Source of the DNA: Porphyrobacter sp. UBA7686 | GTDB taxonomy: Bacteria > Pseudomonadota > Alphaproteobacteria > Sphingomonadales > Sphingomonadaceae | Assembly (NCBI GenBank): GCA_002482865.1 | Contig: DLGU01000044.1 | Location: 10,953 to 23,945 of the forward strand | DNA: 12,993 nt | Reading direction: 5' to 3' | Shown: in pieces, positions 6,680-11,815 of the stretch | Layout: every line of letters begins with the position of its first letter | How positions within the stretch are numbered: position 1 is the first letter of the stretch | Position numbers and translations under genes: made by a program | Notes under the pieces: model-generated | The model's input: the letters and a program-made list of their open reading frames with translations, nothing else | Told to the model about the DNA's origin: nothing | The model's database searches: none

Positions 6680-8382
6680 GCCCCGCTCTCCGGCCCCATG
6701 ACCGTCACGGTCTGCATCATCCCGCCGTGCATGTGGTAGAGCAGATGGCAGTGGAACGCCCAGTCGCCCGGCTCGTTGGCAGTCAGATCGAACTGTGCGC
6801 TCGCGCCGGGCTGAACGATCACGATGTTCTTGCGCGGCTGGTGGGCGGCATCCTCCCCGTTGACCAGCTCGAAAAACATCCCGTGCAGGTGAATGGGGTG
6901 CGCCATCATGGTGTTGTTGACGAGCTTCACCCGCACCCGCTCGTTCCATGCAAAGCGGATCGGCACATCGCTGACAGCAGAATACATCCGGCCATCGAAC
7001 GACCACATGTAGCGCTCCATGTTGCCCGTGAGATGCAATTCCAGCAGGCGCGAAGGCGTGCGGGTGTCGCGGTTGGGCTCCAGCGCTGACAGCATCCGGT
7101 AATTCAGTACGCGGTGATCGACATCGCGCAGGCCGAGGCCGGGGTCGCCGAGCTTGTCTACCGGTACCATTGAAACCATGTCGATCCCGGGCCCGGTCTT
7201 CACATCGGGGGGCAGCAGCAGCGTGTCACGCATCTTCATGCCGTCCATCGAATGACCGCCATCACCATGGTTCATCCCCATGTCACCCATATCGAGCAGC
7301 GGGGGCTTACGCGGCGGCGGGATCGGCGCACGCGCACCGGGGCGGCTGGCAAGGTGGGCAAGCGCCATGCCGGACCGGTCCATGCTTTCGGCAACGATAG
7401 TATAGGCTTCCGCGCGGGGCTCGATGACCACATCGTAAGTTTCCGCCGTCCCGATCTGGAATTCGTCGATCTCGACCGGCTTCACGTTCTGCCCGTCCGC
7501 CGCGATCACCGTCATCGACAGGCCGGGAATCCGCAGGTTGAAGAAGGTCATCGCAGACCCGTTGATGACGCGCAGGCGGATGCGTTCACCGGGGTTGAAC
7601 AGGTATTCCAGCCCCTCCTTCGGCCCGCGTCCGTTGGCAAGGTAGGTGTAGGTGGAGCCCGTCACATCCGCGATGTCGGTAGCGGGCATGCGCATTTCCG
7701 CCCACATCCGCCGGTCTTCGGCGGTCAGCGGGTAATCGTCGCTCCAACTGGTCTGCTGGTAGTTGAAATAGCCTTCGCCCTTGCGCAGCCGGTCCATGAT
7801 TGTGTGCGGGTGCAGCGGAGTGAACTCGCTCAGGAGCAGGATGTAGTCTCGGTCATACTCCGCCGGTTCCTCGCCCGCCGGATCGATGATCAACGGACCG
7901 TAATGGCCCTGCTGTTCCTGCAGCCCGGAATGGCTGTGATACCAGTAGGTGCCCGACTGCCTCACGGGGAATTCGTAGACAAAAGTCTCCCCCGGCCTGA
8001 TACCCGGAAAGCTGATCCCCGGCACACCATCCATATGAAACGGCAAAAGCAGGCCGTGCCAGTGGATCGAGGTGTCCTCTTCGAGATGGTTGGTGACGTT
8101 GAGGCGGACGTTGGACCCTTCCTTCAAGCGCACCAGCGGCCCCGGCACCGATCCGTTGATGGCGACGCCATGGCCCTTGCGTCCCTGCACCGTGCGCGGA
8201 CCGTGGCCCACCGCAAGGTCGATCACTGCGCCCGAGACCTCGTCAAAGCCCACGCGGATCGGCGCACCGCCGCGCATCTTGTGCATCGAATGGCCCTGCG
8301 CCCAGGCAGGTAGCGCGGCGAAGGCCGAAGCAGCGCCTGCTCCGGCAAGCAGATGGCGACGGGTGACAAGCGGTGCGGTCAT
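6676..8382 (-). CDS. copA: CopA multicopper oxidase, Tat-exported
   Basis: This is a 568-residue periplasmic multicopper oxidase of the copper-resistance CopA type, which probably oxidises Cu(I) and binds extra copper. A twin-arginine signal (TRRHLLAGAGAASAFAALPA, residues 7-26) implies folded export. All four copper motifs are present: HWHG 107-110, HSHSG 149-153, HPIHLHG 495-501 and HCH 544-546 with H550 and axial M555. These supply the type 1 site and the trinuclear cluster. A methionine/histidine-rich insert at 365-384 (MGDMGMNHGDGGHSMDGMKM) is the extra copper-binding region of CopA. The ATG at 8380-8382 lies 5 bases after the sigma-factor stop, with AGAAGG just upstream. It is co-transcribed with the signalling genes upstream and overlaps copB downstream. 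The name is confident; this CopA is not the P-type ATPase of the same name. Confidence 0.97.
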   Translation of the reverse strand: MTAPLVTRRHLLAGAGAASAFAALPAWAQGHSMHKMRGGAPIRVGFDEVSGAVIDLAVGHGPRTVQGRKGHGVAINGSVPGPLVRLKEGSNVRLNVTNHLEEDTSIHWHGLLLPFHMDGVPGISFPGIRPGETFVYEFPVRQSGTYWYHSHSGLQEQQGHYGPLIIDPAGEEPAEYDRDYILLLSEFTPLHPHTIMDRLRKGEGYFNYQQTSWSDDYPLTAEDRRMWAEMRMPATDIADVTGSTYTYLANGRGPKEGLEYLFNPGERIRLRVINGSAMTFFNLRIPGLSMTVIAADGQNVKPVEIDEFQIGTAETYDVVIEPRAEAYTIVAESMDRSGMALAHLASRPGARAPIPPPRKPPLLDMGDMGMNHGDGGHSMDGMKMRDTLLLPPDVKTGPGIDMVSMVPVDKLGDPGLGLRDVDHRVLNYRMLSALEPNRDTRTPSRLLELHLTGNMERYMWSFDGRMYSAVSDVPIRFAWNERVRVKLVNNTMMAHPIHLHGMFFELVNGEDAAHQPRKNIVIVQPGASAQFDLTANEPGDWAFHCHLLYHMHGGMMQTVTVMGPESGA

Positions 8383-8387
8383 GCCTT

Positions 8388-8960
8388 CTATACGCCGGAG
8401 CGCGGCTCACCCCTCACCATCGCCGTCAATTTATGCCGTGCTCGATACAGCCGGGTTTCCACGGCCTTGGTGCTGATGCCCAGTGCCTCGGCGGTTTCCT
8501 GCTGGCTCATTCCTTCGACCGTCCGCAGAATGAGCACGTCCTTGAGCGAGGAGGGCAGTTCGGCGATGGCGCGGGCGGTAGCGATAAGCTCGTCCCGGCT
8601 CGCCAACTGCGTTTCGGGCGAGGGGGCATCATCTGCGATCCACTCAGCGGCATTGTCGGGCAAGGGCAGACCAAGGAACCGCCGCACTGCCCGCCGTCGT
8701 GTTCGGTCGCGGCACTTGTTGAGCGTTATCGTGGCAATCCACCCCCGGAACGGACGCGCCGGATCGTAGCGGGACAGCGCCCCGAATGCCGAGACAAAGG
8801 CTTCCTGCACGATATCGAACGCCTCCTCGGCATCGCCCGTTGCCGTGCGCGCGAGCCGGTAGGCTGCATCACGGTGCCGCGCGACCAACACCCGCGCTGC
8901 CCGCGGATCGCCCGCCAGCACCCCGCGCACCAGCGCAGCGTCCAGATCCTCACCGGTCAC
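8388..8960 (-). CDS. ECF sigma factor (CnrH-like), likely controller of the copper operon
   Basis: This 190-residue group 4 (ECF) sigma factor has only regions 2 and 4. Region 2 spans about residues 20-92 (AEEAFDIVQEAFVSAFGAL, then FRGWIATITLNKCRDRTRRR for -10 recognition). Region 4 spans about 125-182 (ELPSSLKDVLILRTVEGMS, then the helix-turn-helix QQETAEALGISTKAVETRLY). The linker has an acidic DDAPSPET stretch. The start is GTG at 8958-8960, overlapping the sensor stop as GTGA. It lies between a CnrX-like sensor and copA, so the expected role is to drive its own operon when metal is sensed. CnrH, the comparison case, is held by the membrane anti-sigma CnrY. That this factor responds to copper rather than nickel or cobalt is inferred from the downstream genes. 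Confidence 0.93.
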   Translation of the reverse strand: MTGEDLDAALVRGVLAGDPRAARVLVARHRDAAYRLARTATGDAEEAFDIVQEAFVSAFGALSRYDPARPFRGWIATITLNKCRDRTRRRAVRRFLGLPLPDNAAEWIADDAPSPETQLASRDELIATARAIAELPSSLKDVLILRTVEGMSQQETAEALGISTKAVETRLYRARHKLTAMVRGEPRSGV

Positions 8961-9394
8961 AGGCCCGGCTGCGCAAGGCTTTCGGAAACCACTTCATCGA
9001 AGCGCGCCTGCTGATCGGGCCGCAGGATCGCGCGCATCGCAAAGACGTGTTCCAGCGTCGCTTTCTGAAGGGCGCCCATTGCCCTGTGGGTGGCATCGAC
9101 CGCAGCCGAAACGCGTGTGCCATATTGATGCTCGGCGGCGATCGCCTCGGCCAACCGCGCGTTGTCGGCCCGGAGCTGCGCCTCGAGCGCTTCGCGGCGC
9201 CCGGCAAAATCGCGTTCGAGCACGGCGAGCGAGCGTTCCTGTGCATCGTCGAGTTCCAACTCGTCATGCATCAAAGCGTGAAGCTCCGCTCCGCTGTGGT
9301 GCGCGGCGGGCTGAACCATCCGTCCAAGCCATACGCCCGCGAGCGCAAGTGCGATGACCAGAACGGCGACGACGGCAAGGTGGCGGCCGGTCAT
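8957..9394 (-). CDS. CnrX-like periplasmic heavy-metal sensor
   Basis: This 145-residue protein has an uncleaved N-terminal membrane anchor (about residues 5-25) and a helical periplasmic domain of the Metal_resist/CnrX type. The five residues that hold metal in Cupriavidus metallidurans CnrX (H42, H46, E63, H119, M123, from memory) have counterparts here at identical spacing: H39, H43, E60, H116 and M120. Two more histidines (H32, H33) lie just before. The middle is a long charged helical stretch (about 48-90), matching the four-helix hooked fold of the family. The ATG at 9392-9394 overlaps the anti-sigma stop by four bases, and its own stop overlaps the sigma-factor GTG. The family has no enzymatic activity; metal binding changes how the anti-sigma factor is held. 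The metal specificity cannot be read from sequence. Confidence 0.9.
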   Translation of the reverse strand: MTGRHLAVVAVLVIALALAGVWLGRMVQPAAHHSGAELHALMHDELELDDAQERSLAVLERDFAGRREALEAQLRADNARLAEAIAAEHQYGTRVSAAVDATHRAMGALQKATLEHVFAMRAILRPDQQARFDEVVSESLAQPGL

Positions 9395-9648
9395 TCCTGC
9401 CCCAGTGCGATCAGCGGGGTCAGGTCAAGCGAAGGGCCAAACGCGGCAAGCGGTGCCTCGGCCTGGGCAGGGGCCTGCATTCCGCCAACGACCCCAATCC
9501 CCAGCGCAGCAGCAGCCGCCGCTGCCAAGGTGCTGCGCGCCTGTCGAGCCTCAGCCCGCGCGCGCAAGGCGAGCGCGCCGCCGTCGATTGCGGAAAGGTC
9601 GGGCAGCGGGGCGGCCGCGAGCCGAGCAAGATTGGCATCGAGATCCAT
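9391..9648 (-). CDS. CnrY-like one-pass membrane anti-sigma factor (candidate)
   Basis: This 85-residue protein has a soluble N-terminal segment (about 1-38, with DLSAIDGGALALRARAEARQ), one Ala-rich membrane span (about 39-57) and a short C-terminal tail in the periplasm. That is the layout of CnrY, whose cytosolic N-terminus clamps the sigma factor. Sequence identity to CnrY is not obvious by eye, so the call rests on size, topology and gene order (anti-sigma, sensor, sigma, each overlapping the next). Two adjacent ATGs occur at 9649-9651 and 9646-9648. The strong AGGAGG at 9655-9660 is 3 bases from the first and 6 from the second, so the second is preferred. An upstream start at 9690 would add residues that lie beyond the ribosome site and is unlikely. 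It is the first gene of the copper operon. Confidence 0.78.
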   Translation of the reverse strand: MDLDANLARLAAAPLPDLSAIDGGALALRARAEARQARSTLAAAAAAALGIGVVGGMQAPAQAEAPLAAFGPSLDLTPLIALGQE

Positions 9649-9654
9649 CATGTT

Positions 9655-9660
9655 CCTCCT
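9655..9660 (-). promoter_or_regulatory. Strong ribosome binding site of the first operon gene
   Basis: The minus strand reads AGGAGG, a full match to the anti-Shine-Dalgarno sequence, followed by AAC and two consecutive ATG codons. It fixes the start of the anti-sigma gene within one codon. It is the best ribosome site in the window. Confidence 0.8.
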
Positions 9661-9711
9661 GACTACATGCATACGCACGCGCGCGAGCAATCCCTCACCG
9701 GTTGCGTAAAA
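9661..9711 (-). promoter_or_regulatory. Leader/promoter region of the copper operon, elements unclear
   Basis: Only 51 bases separate the CueR-like remnant from the ribosome site of the copper operon, so the operon promoter should lie here or within the remnant. On the minus strand there is a GCAACC (9700-9705), resembling the AAC-type -35 element of ECF promoters. CGTG and CGTATG lie further down, but the spacing (20 or more bases) is longer than the usual 16-17. No CueR-type dyad (CCTTCC-N7-GGAAGG) is visible. The region is marked because of its position; the exact elements are not established. Confidence 0.3.
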
Positions 9712-9816
9712 TCATGTCCGCGCCGCGTCGGGGTTGAAGGCCGCCATGATCGGGCATGGCCCGGCATCACCAGCCGCGCAGGCGTCGGCCAGTCGCAGCA
9801 GTGCGCCAATTTTCAT
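9712..9816 (-). pseudogene. C-terminal remnant of a CueR/MerR-type copper regulator
   Basis: The last about 30 codons of this frame read ALLRLADACAAGDAGPCPIM followed by AAFNPDAART and a stop. E. coli CueR ends, from memory, with [20 protein letters not shown] and then ENLS. The two align without gaps: the dimer-helix end, both cysteines in the C-x7-C copper-binding loop, and the following CPI. Nothing upstream encodes the rest of a MerR protein. The helix-turn-helix and most of the dimer helix are absent, and the preceding bases belong to a glutathione S-transferase remnant in another frame. A short peptide from the ATG at 9814-9816 could in principle still be made (34 residues), but without a DNA-binding domain it cannot act as a normal regulator. 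The copper operon begins just downstream. Confidence 0.72.
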
Positions 9817-9823
9817 AAACCCA

Positions 9824-9961
9824 CGGGTGAATAGCCAAGCCATCCGGCCTATGTGGAGGCATGGGGATGCTGTTGTGGGCGACGCCCTTTTCGGCAAGCG
9901 CGATGCGTGTTGCCCGTACGAACTTACTCTGCGGCAAACCGATTATCTCAACGGCTGACTT
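9824..9961 (-). pseudogene. N-terminal remnant of a glutathione S-transferase
   Basis: The minus strand encodes 46 residues, from KSAVEIIGLPQSKFVRATRI through ALAEKGVAHNSIPMPPHRPD to GLAIHP. This is the thioredoxin-like start of a bacterial glutathione S-transferase (pattern LYG.PQS.FVR..RIALEEKGV, ending LAIHP.GKIP). The frame leaves the family right after HP, where GKIP should follow, and runs out at a stop. AAGGAG at 9968-9973 stands 6 bases before codon AAG (9959-9961), exactly where ATG would be expected, so the start codon appears to have changed from ATG to AAG. The gene is thus broken at both ends: no start, and about 150 residues missing. The missing part ends where the CueR-like remnant begins, pointing to one deletion. 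Recognition is by remembered family pattern. Confidence 0.7.
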
Positions 9962-10022
9962 AGTCTTCTCCTTGGTGTTGCAAGGACTGCCGCTCGGGGC
10001 GAACGAATTGGGACAATCTGGC

Positions 10023-11228
10023 TCAATTTGAGTGCTGCGCCCGCTGGCTCAACAGCCAAGTCCGGATCGCTGGGTGCTCAGCTAGGCCGGCCGCTCGGGT
10101 ATAAGCGTCGGCTGCCTCCGCCTGCACGCCCGCGGCTGCAAGCGCGAAGGCACGCGTTGCCCAATAGGGCTGATGTGCTTTGATCAGGCCGGGGTCCAAT
10201 GCGTCCAGAGCCTGGATCGCAGCCAATGGCAGACCTGACTGGGCCAATGCGGCCGCGCGAGAGACATGGCTTCCGATCGTCGGTGCGATTGCCAGGAGCC
10301 CGTTATAAAGGTCGAGGATTGCGGTCCAATTCGTGGCGGGGTGTCGATGACGGTCGGCATGAACGGCTTGGATCGCCGCCTCAAGCTGAAAACGGCCAAG
10401 ACGACCAAGGCGGCTAGCCTGACGCAAACATTGCTCCGCCTCTATCATCGATGCTGCATCCCAAGAGGCGGGATCTTGTCGGCTGACCGGGATGTAATGA
10501 CCGGCCTGGATCGGCGACGGCCGGGCCGAGACGAACAGCATAAGCGCAAGCAGCCCAGAGGCTTCGGGTTCGCCGGGTGCCAGCTCTGCAAGCAGTCGCC
10601 CCAGCCAAAGCGCCTCGTGCTGCAAGGAATTATCCCCCTCGCCGCCCCGCGATAGTGTGAATGCGGCGTAGACGGCGTCGAGCACAGGCTCAAGCCGATC
10701 AGCTAGCTTCTCCGGATCAGGTGTCTCGAATCGTACGCCCGCGCCAATGAGCTTTGCCTTGGCGCGCACGAGGCGCTTCGTCATCGCCGCGGCGGAAACA
10801 AGGAAAGCTGGAGCCATACGCTCGGCCGTGAGCCCCAGAACGGCCTGGAGCATGAGGGGCGTGCGCGCACCCGCGTCGATCGCCGGATGACTGCAGGCGA
10901 GAAGCAGTCCGAGACGCTGGTCGGGATAGGCCGCATCCTCGTTCATGGCCGCCTCCGCCTCCTCTTGCATGCGGACAAGTTCGGCCTGCGCGAGGTCGGC
11001 ATGTGCACGGCGGCGAGCGCGGTCAATGCTGCGCCGCCGCGCCACTGTGAGCAGCCACCCTTGCGGATTGGCCGGTATCCCGGTGGCGGGCCAGCGCTCC
11101 AGTGCGGCGAGCAACGCGTCGGCCAAGGCGTCCTCGGCCTCGGCAAGGTCGCCGGACCGGGACGCAAGCAGCGCAACCAGGCGGCCATAAGCCCGGCGCG
11201 CCTCGGTTTCGACCGGCGACCAGGCCAC
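10023..11228 (-). CDS. ECF42-type sigma factor with DUF6596 and TPR-like C-terminal domain
   Basis: This 401-residue sigma factor is twice the length of a normal ECF. Residues of about 8-74 are region 2 (DLAEAEDALADALLAALERW, NPQGWLLTVARRRSIDRARR). Residues 112-165 are region 4 (ARTPLMLQAVLGLTAERMAP onward). A DUF6596-like stretch follows (DRLEPVLDAVYAAFTLSRGG through about 265), then TPR-like helices to the end (ATNWTAILDLYNGLLAIAPT, AQSGLPLAAIQALDALD). This is the ECF42 design, whose C-terminal extension is thought to replace an anti-sigma factor. The upstream neighbour is a DGPF/YCII protein, the usual ECF42 partner. The start is uncertain: GTG at 11226-11228, 10 bases after the partner's stop, is preferred; ATG 11274-11276 would overlap the partner by 38 bases and add 16 residues without a domain. 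Stimulus and targets are unknown. Confidence 0.9.
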   Translation of the reverse strand: MAWSPVETEARRAYGRLVALLASRSGDLAEAEDALADALLAALERWPATGIPANPQGWLLTVARRRSIDRARRRAHADLAQAELVRMQEEAEAAMNEDAAYPDQRLGLLLACSHPAIDAGARTPLMLQAVLGLTAERMAPAFLVSAAAMTKRLVRAKAKLIGAGVRFETPDPEKLADRLEPVLDAVYAAFTLSRGGEGDNSLQHEALWLGRLLAELAPGEPEASGLLALMLFVSARPSPIQAGHYIPVSRQDPASWDAASMIEAEQCLRQASRLGRLGRFQLEAAIQAVHADRHRHPATNWTAILDLYNGLLAIAPTIGSHVSRAAALAQSGLPLAAIQALDALDPGLIKAHQPYWATRAFALAAAGVQAEAADAYTRAAGLAEHPAIRTWLLSQRAQHSN

Positions 11229-11238
11229 TACCGGGTGG

Positions 11239-11580
11239 TCAAGCGGTGATGATCGGGCGCACTTCCACCGCGCCATAAGACGCAGCCGGGTTGCGCGCAG
11301 CCCACTGGAGCGCCTCGTCTAGATTGGCGACCTCGATCACGAAGTAACCGCCGAGCTCTTCCTTGCTGTCGATATAGGGACCATCGTGAACATCGCGCCG
11401 ACCATCGCGGAGCCGCACGGTTGTCGCCGTTGTCCCCGGCTTCAGCGCATTGCCGCCCCGCATCACCCCGGCGTCGATCATCGCCTGAGTGTAGGCGATC
11501 CAGGCGTCCATGTCGCCGTGTGCATCGAGGGTTCCGTCTGCCTGAGAGGCGGGGACGTAGTTCATGATCATGTACTGCAT
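11239..11580 (-). CDS. DGPF/YCII-related protein, partner of the ECF42 sigma factor
   Basis: This 113-residue protein of the YCII-related (DGPF) family is a small alpha/beta cytosolic protein. The family motif appears as DGPY (residues 66-69), within VHDGPYIDSKEELGGYFVIE, followed by NLDEALQWAARNPAA and GAVEVRP as usual. The canonical Phe of DGPF is Tyr here. The start ATG at 11578-11580 has AAGGAG about 6 bases upstream. In many genomes such genes stand beside ECF42 sigma factors and are among their targets. Whether the protein is an enzyme, a ligand binder or a regulator of the sigma factor is not established. It precedes the sigma gene by 10 bases (GTG start), so the two should share a transcript. 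Confidence 0.92.
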   Translation of the reverse strand: MQYMIMNYVPASQADGTLDAHGDMDAWIAYTQAMIDAGVMRGGNALKPGTTATTVRLRDGRRDVHDGPYIDSKEELGGYFVIEVANLDEALQWAARNPAASYGAVEVRPIITA

Positions 11581-11603
11581 AACTTTCTCCTTTTCACACT
11601 TAT

Positions 11604-11630
11604 GACGCGCGGCTCAGCGGCATTCGGACA
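11604..11630 (-). promoter_or_regulatory. Candidate ECF promoter of the DGPF-ECF42 pair
   Basis: On the minus strand TGTCCGA (11624-11630) is followed after exactly 16 bases by CGTC (11604-11607), 24 bases before the DGPF start codon. ECF42 promoters are reported to carry a TGTCGA-like -35 and a CGTC/CGA-like -10 (from memory), so this is a near match with one inserted C. It would make the operon self-regulated. Support is motif and position only. Confidence 0.38.
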
Positions 11631-11815
11631 TCAGACGGTCGCGGCAGCTTCTTTTTGTTGCATGTGGAAGCTTCGGGCCTCGGTGAATCTTCGAGATCTG
11701 CCGCGATGGACCGCTGGAGCCAACCTTAAGGAGTTCATTCTTCCGCCCTCTGCCTGGGTCAGAAAATGCCCCCTTATCGGCCATCGGCGATGTCGGTGCG
11801 GCGTGCGATGTCGAA
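11631..11815. other. Gap between alcohol dehydrogenase and DGPF gene, no gene supported
   Basis: These 185 bases lie between the alcohol dehydrogenase stop and the candidate ECF promoter. Short frames exist on both strands, but none has a start with a ribosome site or a recognised domain. The minus strand carries GGGGGCATTTTCTGACCCAG near 11752-11771, which has the look of an insertion-sequence edge, but no repeat or transposase supports this. No terminator hairpin is evident. Confidence 0.3.

Noticed and set aside
6680-7006. N-terminal extension of the copB frame
   Set aside because: It lies within the copA coding region that encodes the type 1 copper site. The ATG at 6679 begins a clear signal peptide.
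7252-8313. Plus-strand open frame of 353 codons opposite copA
   Set aside because: Shadow frame: rich in His, Arg and Asp, no domain, and directly opposite the conserved copper motifs of copA.
9817-9897. A 61-residue protein running through the CueR remnant
   Set aside because: Residues before the CueR-like part come from reading the GST remnant in the wrong frame. There is no ribosome site at its start codon, so it is not an intact gene.
9969-9986. Hairpin TCCTTG-GTGTTG-CAAGGA as a terminator of the ECF42 gene
   Set aside because: Only a 6-bp stem and no T-tract follows on the minus strand. The sequence also contains the GST ribosome site, so the match may be accidental.
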